Source: Sipunculus nudus (lineage: Eukaryota; Annelida; Sipuncula; Golfingiida; Sipunculidae). Taken from it: a stretch of 64,000 nucleotides of DNA. The stretch is from assembly GCA_026874595.1 (NCBI GenBank), contig CM049306.1, positions 92,433,642 through 92,497,641 on the forward strand, written 5' to 3'. The notes below the pieces were generated by a model. It worked only from the letters and a program-made list of their open reading frames with translations. It was not told the DNA's origin and did not search any database. Each line of letters opens with the position of its first letter. Positions within the stretch are counted from its first letter, which is position 1. Below are positions 24,001-37,721 of this stretch, one piece after another. Both the position numbers and the translations under genes were made by a program.

Positions 24001-27000
24001 ACCTACCTATTTTACTAGTATAGAGGCTACAGGTTTATGATTACTAAGATTATAAGTCCCCATTAGAGAGGTGTCTGTAATAGGGTCATTATGGACACTA
24101 GTGGGACCATGAGTATTATAGGATAATACAGAGACTCGCTTGTATTGAAGTTATAGGTCACCTACCCAAAATGTCCATAATAGAGAGATGTCTGTAAAGA
24201 GAGGTTTATCTGTATACATATATTTAGAAATAACTAGCCCATATGAGTAAATAGTTAACAAAATGTAGCAGAAGAACTTTCTTCTAGCAGAATAGTTTTT
24301 AGCCCTCAGCCCTTAGGCTGATGGGCTATTGTCGTCACCCAAGCTGTCCGTCCGTCCGTCCGTCCGGCGTCTGTTAACTTTTACCTTGTGAGCGGGATAT
24401 CTTGAAAAGGATTCACCATCAGAATTTTATTTCCTCGGTAAAGATGTATATCGACAAAATCTCGGTCAAGTTCGAAGATGGGTGACCTTGACCCATATTT
24501 CTACATTTTAGAGCTGATTATAGAAAAACACTTAGATGCTTATTACTCAGGAACCATTGGGTGGATTTTCACAAAACTTACTATGATTATTGGGACTGAT
24601 AATCTGTACCTGCTTCACAAGTTTGGTGGCGCCACCTACAATTTCTGATTTTTAATGAATTTTTATCGGATTTTTTTACTTTGGGCTTGTGAGCGGGATA
24701 TCTCTAAAAGGTTTCACCGTAGGAATTTTATTTTTTCGGTGAAGATGTATATTGACAAAATCCCGGTCAAGTTCTAAGATGGGTGACCTTGACCTGCTTT
24801 TCAAGGTCACAGAGCTGTTTATAGAAAAAACATTTAGAAGCTTATTTCTCAGGAACCATTGAGTGGATTTTCACAAAACTTACTATGATTATTGGGACTG
24901 ATAATCTGTACCTGCTAAACAAGTTTGGTGGCTCCACCTACAATTTCTGATTTTTTACGAATTTTTATCAGATTTTTCAAATTTTGGCTTGTGAGCAGGA
25001 TATCTCTAAAAGGATTCACTTCAGGAATTTTTATTCTTTGGTGATGATGTATATCGACAAAAACTTGTTCAAGTTCAAAGATGGGTGACCTTGACCTAAT
25101 TTTTGACATTTTAGAGCTGATTATGGACAAATACTTAGAAGCTAATTTCTCAGGAACCATTGGATCTTACTATGATCATTGGGACTGATGGTCTTTACCT
25201 GCTGCACAAGTTTGGGGGCACCAACTACTGTTTCTGATTTTTAATGAATTTTTATCGGATTTTAAACTTTGGCCTTTTGAGCGGGATATCTCCAAAGGTA
25301 TTCAACACAGGAACTTCATTTTTTCAGTGCTATTGCATATTTACAGTATTTTCGTAAAATTTAAGGATGGGTGTTCTTGACTGACTTATTGAGGTCACAG
25401 AGCTTAGAATAGAAAATAACTTAGGAGTTTATTTCTCAGGAAGCATTTGATGGATTGTTATGAGTCATGGTACATACCTCTCCATTTTAAATTTATAACT
25501 GAGACATGTACAGATATACATCCATGTGAGAACAGATATTTAGTACTTTTCACTGTTACCACCTCTAAACACTGTTCTTTTGGCTGAGGGCTTTTGTCAG
25601 CTTCTGCTGATATTCTAGTTAATTCATTGCAAATGCCACTTCAACCATGGCCCACAATAATTCATATAAAATTGTCATAATTATTTGTGTCCATATAATG
25701 TGATATTTATGGGTTTTTAAGTAACATTTATAAGTTTCTCTGCAGATTTGTTCTCAGGATATACCAATCACCAGAAGACCTTTACCCAGTCAAGAGTAAG
25801 TCATTTAAATGTGTAATGAATAAAAATATCCACATATTAATCTTAAAGAAGCATTATCTAATTACATAAAAATCAGCTGTACCCATCACATGTATGTGTT
25901 TAGTTCATATCCTCGAGTGATCTTTTCTATATGCCAAAAAAAAATGCATCCACCCATCAGTGAGACATTGATTGCAGACTCGTACAGAATTTACAGGGGA
26001 CTTTGTAAGAAGATTATTTTTTATTTTATTTTGATAGACTAGGTACATAAAATGCCTGTTTATCAAGTAAGGAAAAAAACAGCACATTGGCTATGTGCCA
26101 TTTGGAGGACAATAGTGCAAGTCAGTGATTTTGCAACAAGTGACTGAATACAGATCCTGTTTATAAATAGACTTATCCTGTTTGTTTTCATGCTGTACAT
26201 ACTTGTATCCTGTTCAATTCATATAGCCTGTCAGATCTGTTGCCTAAACATGTATTGTTATAAAAAAATTGGTAGAAATAAAATGTAACTTGTAAAAGTT
26301 TGTTGGGCAAATATAGTAATTTATTAGTTCTGTGAAAAATAATTACCTTGGTCCTTGCTGAAATGTGTTTTTAAGCAAATGTCAACACATTTTATGAATG
26401 TTTGTGTTTTCTAGTGTTGCAAAAATGGTGCGCTGTATCCTTATTGATAGGTTAAAATTATGTTCTAGTTTAATTATGTTAAGTTTAATTTTCAGGGGAA
26501 AAGGAGTTTACGATATCAAGGACATGAGAAACAGCCTCGGAGACTCCTGGAGCTTTTTGTGGTTGCTGACCACTCTGTGGTGAGTGGTGATCATTATATC
26601 ATGAATATTCATTTTATATTCTTTACAGTATACTATTCTACAAACAGTATGAACTACAAATCTGCATTTTAAGGATTGAAGGCCTGCTGCCTCCACTGTG
26701 TGGGACCCTATTATGGGATATGCTCCCAAAACTGTCTTGCATTCACTTATTCAGTCCATATTCCCAGGTTCATCTGTGCATAAGTGACTGCACATTTGTG
26801 AATATTCCTTGATGATGTTCCTGAATCCGGATCATGTGCCAGATCCACACCAAAATCTAATGGTTTCTTCATTGGCCCATTTCCCAAAGGGCCTGAAATT
26901 TCATGAGATTCTTTTCATGGTTGCATGAGTTATGTTGTGAACAAACACACACATACGAAAGGGGGTGAAAGCATACTGTCCAGGCGGAGGCAATAAAGAG

Positions 27001-29165
27001 ATCCCAGCACTGTCTTGGCCAGGAAAGCAGAGGAATTTAAGGAGCAACTTTAAGAGTCGAACAGGCAGTTAAAATCTCCCATGTGTATAATTAGGTCATT
27101 TTGCCCTAGTTTTTGAAAGCCAGAAATGTGACAACTTTCTGTGATTATTATCTACTAGGTAAACTTTTTTCTGTTTTGATAATGGCAAAGTATTTATGCC
27201 TGTCAGTGTTGTGGGTTTTTCTTTTTTTTTTTTTTTGCAAATAGGATTGTTTTGATATGAATACTTTTCATTTAAGGAAACTCTGAAAGAACCACAGTAT
27301 TTCAGCTGTTCTAAAACATAATTTTCTTAATTTTAAACATGAGGAATTTATTATTCTTATGTGTGGTACTTTTTTTCCAGAGTTGACCTCCATATCCTTT
27401 TCCTTCCCTTGTCAAATAGTTGTCCATTTGTTGGGCTAAAATGGTAACCTTTTATCTGTTTATATCTGCCCACAGGATATACCCATCAAGATGTTTCATC
27501 TAATTTATAAAACCACTTTATCATTTATTTAATCCACCTTCATGGGGAAAGACAGGATGTTATTCAGAAATATGTCTCAGATTATTGATAAGATAATGAT
27601 ATCTTTTAGATAGAGACATATTAAAATGAAGATAAAGAAAAACCTGTCATTGTTATAAACAGATTAATAAAATACAAACCATTGATAAAAGGCAAAACTT
27701 GCAGTAAAATGTAAAGTATCTCAACTGAATCCTTCTTTTAAATATTTTTTTTTTTGTATTTATCAGCAGTTATTAGTTTTACAGTTGTTTATAGTGTGAT
27801 ATAAATTTGTGACAAAACTGACTGTAAATACTAGTGGTTGGAATTGTTGTAAAATCATGTCCGATGATTGAAAGAAAACAAATGACGTATGATTGATCAT
27901 TAATTGATCATTTCATGTATCTTCTATATTACTTTGATAATTTGCTTTTTGTCCCCTGCTTCCCAGAACAGCGTAGAACTATCACTTGGGTTTGTCTGTC
28001 TGTCTGACTAGCTGTCCCTCTGTCTGTCTGTCCATCAGGTTTTCGTTTCTGTGAGATAATTTAATTTCCTATATAATCTGATTTCATTCAAATTTGGGTC
28101 AGTGATTGCTCTCATGCTTACCTTAGATGGGATTAGTTATGGTTTGTCTGTTTGATAAGATAATGATACAATAGGATCTTTCATTGTTGATAAGATAAAT
28201 CAGCACATTCAGTGTCAATAATCACCAACAGGTGTCGCTAGCAGGGGCATAAATTACTTGAAACAGGTGCTGTCATCTGTTTAGGGTGGTTAAAAATATT
28301 TGCACTTAGTCACAGCAGACTTTAAAATCATTCACAATTTGAAGGAAAAAGAGGGTGACATAAATTCCTTGAATTTGCTTGTTAGAATTATACCTAAGGT
28401 AAATAAGTAAATTCAGTCTGACTTTTACACAATGCTGAATGGTCAAGATACAAGTCAAGTTAGGGACCCTTGTTCTCTGCACAAGGTTAAGTTATAATGT
28501 TGTATGCTGCTTTGTATCCTGTCTTTCTTATATCTCTGAGTAGATTAGAATATCTTGTCTGGTTAATATGACTTCTTTGCATTTAAATACATAATTATTT
28601 GTGATCGTTCATGCAAAAATGCAACCAGTTTAATTGATAATGAAAGAAAATGACAGATTGTCCATGTAATTGAGTAATTGGCCCCCCACTGGTAAACACA
28701 CATGAAAACTCTGAATTTTTGTCACTGTCCCATATACAGTAATGGATTAAATCTCCTGAGAGACTGTATTTTTTTTTATATCATGGTTTTTCTCTTGTCC
28801 GGCTCATTATTTATTTGCCAGTTTTGCCTGTTTATTGAGAGTGGGCATAGATGCACCATAACATCAGTTTATGTTTCACTTTACATAAATAAATATTATT
28901 ATGATGGAATTGTTGATCACTATATCAGAAAAAACATTAGAAAGGGTTTCAGATGGTTTCTGTCATTACAAACTCAACAATCAAGGAAAGAAGTGACAAA
29001 GGTTCAGTTTCTTTAGAAAGTTCCTTGGTCCAGGTTATGTTGTTATAGTTATTATAGCTATCTAATAATGAATACCTACATATGTTTGTGTGTGTGTGTG
29101 TATATATATATATATGTATATAATGTTTACTATATTTATATGTAACAACATAAAATTTATAATAT

Positions 29166-29204
<39 letters not shown>

Positions 29205-29477
29205 TTACAACGAAAATGTTCAGTTACACATTAACACGTGTTTTCATGCTGCCGCAATCATCAGATGTGAAATGTTAAGGAAGGGTTGGTGACATTATGT
29301 AATTACGTGACATAATGTCACCAACCGTTCCTTAACATTTCACATCTGATGATTGCGGCAGCATGAAAACACGTGTTAATGTGTAACTGAACATTTTCGT
29401 TGTAAATTCTGTGTATCAGCTCTTAGCATCAGGCTAATGGAGCACTGTTAGATTCGTTCTGCACCTATATACTTCTA

Positions 29478-29549
<72 letters not shown>

Positions 29550-29572
29550 ATATATATAAATATATATATATA

Positions 29573-29651
<79 letters not shown>

Positions 29652-32600
29652 TAAAACCTCCCCAAATGACCACCTAAGTTTAGTGTCACCTCTAAATGAA
29701 GACCACTTTTTCATGGTCATAATTCTTTTTTTTGTTTTTATATCCAACCTCTCTCAGATGACTACCTTGAAAGTGCAACCCTTTATCAAGGTCCTGTTGT
29801 TGGTCATAACTTTGAGTTTTCATATATATACATACATAAAATATATCCTTTTTTATATGTATAAACTCTTTTTATTTACTTCAGTTTAAGAGGCTAAAAA
29901 GGAATAAGGAGGATGTGAAGTTACGCGTTCAGGAGATCGTCCATCAGGTAGACACAGTAAGTACAGCACAACGGGTATGATGTCAGCTTCTCAGTTAGAC
30001 AGGCTTTCTTTCATTGTATTCATAGTTAATATTTTTCTGTTCATCATAATGTTTCAACAGTACTATGGTAAATGTTGGTGTATAATCGATTTAAGATCAA
30101 TTAAACCTTATGGTTAATGTCTGGAGGTACAAGCTTCTACATTAATACCCCCTGACTGTTGAGGTTGTGGAGGTTGTGGATGGGATGCCCTTGTTTTTTA
30201 TTTGTGTGAAAATATCACTTTGTGCTGCTTGTTTGCATTGATTATCTCCAGCTTTTTGTCATAATTAAAAAAAATTCCTAACAAAACTATTGTGGCACCT
30301 TTACTTACTTTGGAATGCCAAAATATTCATGCTTTGTGGCAGTGGTTGCGCCCAGTGAAAGGATGTTTCCACCTGTGTACAGTAGCAAGCAAATAGTTTT
30401 AGAACCAAATACTGGCAGACAACATAAAAATTCCAGAAGAAAACATTCTATTTCCTGTATATTTATGAATATGAATGGGTCCCATTAAGTGCCATTCACT
30501 GGTATATGAATAGGTTCCTTTAAGTGCCACTCCCTGGTTTGTGAATAGGTTCCTTTAAGTGCCACTCCCTGGTTTGTGAATAGGTTCCTTTAAGTGCCAC
30601 TCCTTGGTGACCTGGTGATGGATATTCCATGGCTTTTTTGTGGAGTAACATTTGCACACCTGTACTCCTTCACTTAACTCTATCGGATTTACTGTGTATA
30701 TGAAAATATACTCATAAATTTCTTAATATATTTAACAGATCTGGAGCCAAGTTGGAGTAAGAGTAGCTCTAGTAGGACTGGATATATGGGACAGACAAGA
30801 TGAAATGCAGATCAGTTGGGATTCTATAGAAACAGCAGAGCATTTCACTAATTACAGGCTACAGAAAATAAACAATCGTCATCACAATGACCATGCCCAG
30901 CTCCTCACGTAAGTACAGGTGAATCAGTTTCTGTTCTCCTTGTAAACAAGACAGATTTTATGAGATCAGATTTTAGATATCCTTATGTGACTGGAAATCT
31001 ACATTATAAGGAATGCAGGTCTCTGTGACATGGTGGGGGAAGGGGGGGGGGGGGGCGTACCTATTGTGGGATGTTCCCAAACCTGTGTTTGTATTCACTT
31101 ATTTAGCACATATTCAAAAGTTCATTCGACCATGAGTGACTCTATTCCCTGATGACGTTCCTGAACCTGGATCATATGCTGGATCTACACCAAAATCTAA
31201 TTGATTCTTCATGGGGCCATTCCTAAAATGCCTTGAAAATTTCATGAGGTTCTGTTTATGGTTGCATGAATTATGTTGTGAACAAACAAACACACAAACA
31301 CACAGACAAATGAGGATGCATACCCTCCTAGTGGAGGCAATTAAATGGATGCAAACTTGTCAGTCTTGTCAGTTAATACTTTTTACTATGAAAATAACAG
31401 GTGTAAGTGTATTACAGGGTTTGTATATATCCTCAGTTTCCTCAAAGTCTTTGAAAATGGCTGTTTCAAAACCTAGGTCTTGAAAGTCCAGGAAAAACAG
31501 AGTTTTTGAGCATGTCCTTGAATTTAGTAAAAGACTCATGTGGAAACTAGTCAGATCAGAACTGATGATACAAATCAGGTCATATCCAGTGAACTTAAAT
31601 TTCAGGATGTTGTTAAATGGATCCACCAGCTCTTCCTCCATAAATGGTCATATTCACAATTTTAAATCATGCATATTTGTAAACGGATCAAAACCTATTA
31701 AAACCAATTTTGTTAAAACCTAATTGTTGACACTCTCTTATCTTAAATCAAAGTTGTTTAGGAGGAGTTAGTATCTCTCACGATCAATAACAGTGGAACC
31801 TGTCTGAAAGACCACCTGTCTTATAAGACCACCTGTCTAATAAGACCACTTTTAGCCAGTCCCATGGGTGGTCTCACAACACAGGATTCAATGTATTGCT
31901 TCAATTTGCCTTAAATTATTTTTGCTTAATATGTTAATTGTTAAATAAATTACTGTTCCTTCTTTTTGTCCTGAAATCACCAAAAAGTTTCATAAAATAT
32001 TGTGGATTTGTTCTGGATTTTTCAGCTGTTACTTGTATGTGTCTTGTTAAGATACAAAAGTGTTGAACATAGTAGACTTTGGGCATGCAGCTTTAACAGT
32101 TATTTGCCTCTCCAGTTCCAAAGAAGTAGAGCACATCTTAACATATCAGATTCAGCTTATACTCTGTTAGGATATATAACCCAGAGATTTACTCTGATGT
32201 TTTAATGACAGGTAATAACTTTTTAGCAAACCTGTGAGCTTATGCAATGGCACAGTGTTGTCCGTCTGCCGTCCAGTCCGCCATGAAGGGCTGGTTCATC
32301 CACCAACCTCTTTAGGTTCTTCAAGCTTATACACTGTTTTATGATGAAACTGTTAAGCTGATTGGTTTAAACTTTACAAGAATTATTCTATGGTAGGGTT
32401 CTGCTAGTTTTATCAGAATAGATTGAGTAAATGCAGCTTTATAAAAGCAGTGTAGACAATTGAAAAAGGCTCTCTGTGTTTGAAAACAGATTTGACAACA
32501 TGCTGAGTTTCAGCAGCCAAGTCAAGAGGTCACTCAGTACACCCAGGTGGGGTTCAGACATCACCATGGCAACAGACCTTGATCTGTCTGGTGTCTAGAC

Positions 32601-35600
32601 AAGGTGTCTAGCCATCTAGACACAGTGTCAAGATGCAGAATGCCCAGATTAGAACTATTGGAACAAAATCTTTCAACTGTTTAAAAAAACCTGGGTTTGC
32701 ATTTTTTTGGAATCTGTGAGCTTATGCAATGGTGTGGGGTCATCCGCCTTCCGTCTTCTGTTGTGCGTCATAGCTATCTCAAAAAGGGCAGGAGCTAGCA
32801 TCACCAAATTTTTTGCAACAAATTTGTCATCTAAAAATTATATCAGATTTTGCTTATTTCTTGGCTAACTGCATTTTCTTAGATTTTATAGGAGAGAAGC
32901 TAAAAACATTAAAAAATGTTCTTCTCTGAAACCATGCTGCAAAATCGTCTGTTCATCTGTCCTATTAATCCACCCTGGCAAAAAAGAACATATCCCAAAA
33001 TATCCTGACTGATACATTCTGGTTTTTAAAATGTCCTATTCCGAAACTTGCAGGTCTGAAACATTCATTTTGCTGAAATCATAATGACTAAGGTAGATAT
33101 GCAGGACATAAGAGGATCAATATTAAATTATGAAAATAAACCTCTTTTCCTACTCCCAAAATTTGCACAGGTTTGCATTAGGCCTGTAGGCCTTGTTGAT
33201 TGTCCTAACCATGTGCATACAATAAAACTAAGTTCCAGAAGGCTTACCAGTAAAATTAAGATACTTTGGTCTCCATTTTGTTTGCAAGGGTTTCAGATTC
33301 ACAATATTATTAAAATTAACAGATCTTTTATAGCAGATATGAATTACTGGTGTGCTGATTCATCATTCAAATTGATGATTGGTCATTTCCTTTCAAAATC
33401 AGTTAAATCTGTTACATTTTTTTTCCAATTGATTAAAAATGATTATGTATGCACATGCAAAGAATCTTATCCTGTCAGAGATAGAGTAATAAGAACACAA
33501 AGTAGCGAGCAGCATCAAACGGAACCTTGTGCAGGCTACAAACATTTGAGGGCAAGTTGACCATGAATACGGGTGGATTGATAGTTTCATTATGAATACC
33601 CATGTTCATGTCACACTACTATACAGCAGATTTTATAGTAATATAGAAAATACAAAAAAATAATCAATTAATAATCAGTCATATGTCGTTTTTATTTTTC
33701 AATCATCAATTATGATTTTAAAACCTATTCCTACAACTATTATCCTTAAAACATAGATGGATATTATGAATAACAAGAAATCTTTTATACTATCTGCTTT
33801 TAATGAAGAAGAATGTCTACTCATTTGATTTCCCTCTGTGTTGATAATGTGACAACTGAGTGTAATCAACAGTTTATTACTAGATGACAAACTGCACGTT
33901 TGCCTCTATGCCGACATAACAAATACGCAAAAAATATCATGCCTGTTAAACGTTGTCAGTCCCACCGGTACTTGTCGCCATCTGGTGGCCACATAGTACA
34001 CTATATACACTATATGCACCATTCATCAATACTAGGTCTTTCTCAAATTGTAAAGTTTTTGCGAACATATTAAATTATTCATACAACAAAGGTTTTATTC
34101 TGTGTAGTTTAATGGGTGGTGCGTTTGCAAAAATCAAACTATCCTTTTTCTGTGTTTACAGTGGGAAGAGGCTTAGTGGTTCTGTAAATGGAGCAACTCG
34201 ATGGGAAAAAGGGATGTGTACACACCAATACTCAGCTGGTGTCACTGTGGTAAGCATAATATGTTGGACTATAATGTTTTGTCTCTAGCTGTGTCAGTGT
34301 ATGTTAACAACTGACAACGAGGCCTGGACAGCTTAGTGGTACCGTAATGTCTACATCAGTTCGTATCCTTCATTAGTTTGCACACTATAAATTTCCTGAA
34401 TCATATTTTTCTATATTACATATATGAATTCGTACACCAACAAACTGTGCCGATATTAGCTATTGCCGGTGACCACCGGCGGTCCTTATGAACAGTAATA
34501 GTAGCTATGATTAAAACGGCTTTGCATGCGGAGATGAATCAAAGTCTAGGCTGTTCACCTAATAACAACACATCTTTATGTCTTAGTGCGTGGCAGTAAC
34601 ATGATAATTTATCGGAACAAGTTTATCAGATTTGTATGTAAACAGGAAAAACTGTCGCATAACTGATACCGATGGGCCATCTTTGCTTCAGACTTGTCAC
34701 AGCATGAATGTTATTTTAACAATAGAACTCGAGGTTAAAAATCTGTTTTAATCGATAATATTTTGTTTACTTAATAATAGAATAAGAAGGATTAGTAAGT
34801 GGGACAAAAATCACATTAACTGATGATCATATACTAGTAATCCACTTGGGGCAAACCTCGCACGGACCACTGATCACAGGCATGACCAGGTGCTACAAGA
34901 CATCAAAGGTTAAATGGAGATCGTCAGAGTTCTTTGAACCGCAGCTACTAAGGATATACCGCTGTCTTCAAGAGTTTTTATATGATGAATCCCGGCAGTG
35001 TCCGTGAAATAATTTATTTTTTTACCGCTGTATTAATCGTTGTAGAATCTCTCAAATAAAAACTTCCGTGTAATTTGTTGGTTAATGTGGCCATTTGGTT
35101 AGAGGCGAATGAAAAGATATAGTGTGAACTATGTGCCCCTGGTTCAAACCTATCACTTTTTTCCCCCTTTTATATTGTTCCCTCGTCCCAGTTTAAAATT
35201 ATGATAAACATATTTTTTTTTCATTTAATTCTTTCCACTGAAATTACCAAACGGGTAAAATAAACATTTAATTTATTTAAATATATAAATAAATATGGTG
35301 AGATTACATATTCACGGGTGTAATAAGTTCACTTGCCGCCAGGTGGCACCCCGAATAAATTTCACTAACGCCCTAAGAAAATCACCGTTACCATTTTTTA
35401 GGGCGTATACTGCAATCCATACAAATAATGTTCGTCAATGAATTAAATGTTGCCATGAAGTATTACAAAACAATAGCTCATTTTCTTACAGCTAATGATG
35501 CTACGCACCGCTGTAGGCCGTGAGAGACCCCTGGCTTATGATGTTTTCCTTTCATGTCCAAACTGTGAAACACTTCGTTGCTTGTTTGTTTACCAATAAT

Positions 35601-35869
35601 TTATTTGATGTGTAATATTAAGGTGATCATTGACTCCTGTCAATTTTGATTGCACTACAGCCGTGATCAAATAAATTTGTTAACATACTAATGAGGTACA
35701 AATTTAATAGTTTGGGATAATAAATAACTGAAGTTCTATTGCCGGTAGCTGGATTTTTGACGATCTTTATGATCTTTTGTGCCGGTCTGTGGGTTACAAA
35801 TGTTTAGTTTGTTCTAGCCGGCAGTGCAGGCCGTCCCGGTAACCCCTGACCGGTGCGGCTAAAACCCTG

Positions 35870-35961
<92 letters not shown>

Positions 35962-37672
35962 CTGGTTTATAAAATGCCAGTTACGGGATGTATTTGATAT
36001 CTTTTTTGTCACCAGCAGCGCTCACATATATTCCTGGACAAGTGTTAAATAATAATTAACATGAGAGTTGCCGTACATCCTCTATTATCGCCCATCACCG
36101 GTTCTCAGGTGTCAAACGATCTTCTCTCCTGCAATATTCTAATTTTTCATATTTTACATATAATAATTCACACTCTGAGAAAAATAATTATTTTTTCCTG
36201 TACGAATTCAAGTAGACATTACGGTATAACATATTATGAAAGGATAGGTTAATTTTAAATATAGATGAACTTAACACATTTTTGAAAGTCGCAGAAGCCA
36301 TCTTGCTCAAATGTTGTTAGTGCAATAACAGTTTAAACAGATTAACATACAGTTGTGATACTTGCATCATTGGTGAAAATCATGAAGAGCCAGATCAAGT
36401 ATGAAGATAGATGGTTACACAGGGGTTACTGTTTGTTACTGATATTGCACTTATAACTTCTTTAAGAAATGTTTCTTGTTTTTTAAAACATTTTTAGCTC
36501 AGCTGACTATAAGTCAACTGAGCTAGAGTCATGGTCCTTTGTCTGTCATCCATCTATCCATCTTTCAGTCCATTTACAGGGCAAGTTTTGAAACTGTTGG
36601 ATCTATGAATCCAACATTTTGCATACAGTTAGATGTCCCAAAAATCTCCTACCATGCAAAAAATTGGGTCACTAGGACTTTGTTCCTTTGAGATAATAAG
36701 GAAAAACCTCCGTTTTCCATTAAAAACCCATTGTTACACTCAAAGACTGCCACTCTTCTGTTTTTGATCATGTTTAATATTCATATTCTTCCATACATTC
36801 CCTATGTAGATACCAAAAATTAGATCAGTATTGCTTAATTTCTTGAAGTTATGGGCCTAAACATAATGCACTTTTTAAAAAATCAGGAAATATATTTACT
36901 CATTTAACATTTTTTTTCAGGAATATAACTTTATTTTATCAAGTTCAATTGTTTACCCAAAATTAGATCTGAATTTTGCATTTTTTCAACTTATTACCAT
37001 AAATAAAAAAATAATACCTTAAATTTTGTCCAACTTTGGCTAAAACTTGGGCATCATCTGACCCATGTCTCAAAATGGGACAAACACTTTTATCTCCTGT
37101 CAAGCAGTACAAATATTTAGGTTGCATTATCAACAACAAACTGCAAGATGAGTATGACATATTGCGACAAATGCGCCTACTGTACGTACGGGCTAATATG
37201 TTAAAACAAAAATTCAGAAACAGTTTAGATATTATTATTTAAAATGTTTTGCTTTATATTGTGCCAGTCTCTGGAGTTAATATAGAAAGTCCAGCATAGA
37301 AAAAGTGAAAGTGGCATAAAATAATGCTTTTATGATATTTCTTGGCTTTCCAAAATATTGCAGCATCAGCAAAGAATTAATAAGTCATAACATTACCACT
37401 TTAGATGTACTAATGCGCAAACAGATCTATTCATTGAAAATGAAAAAAAGCTGAATCTGACAACCTGTATGTCAGAACTTTGTATGAATCTGATTTTTAT
37501 TTTAAGTCCGACTTGTTTGATGTTCATAACCAGAAGATTATAAGTAATAATGCAGCTAGCCTAAATGTTGTGTTATTTGCTTAATTTCTACTTTTTTTTT
37601 TTCTTTCTGTTCTCATTTCTTTCATTGTTTATATATGGACTATGTGTCTGTAATAAAACGTTATTATTATTA

Positions 37673-37721
<49 letters not shown>

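Noticed and set aside
24915-25160. Conserved 81-codon frame also found at 54910-55155
   Set aside because: The conservation is that of the Helentron/pearl-like repeat itself. The frame covers only part of the repeat units and has no gene context.
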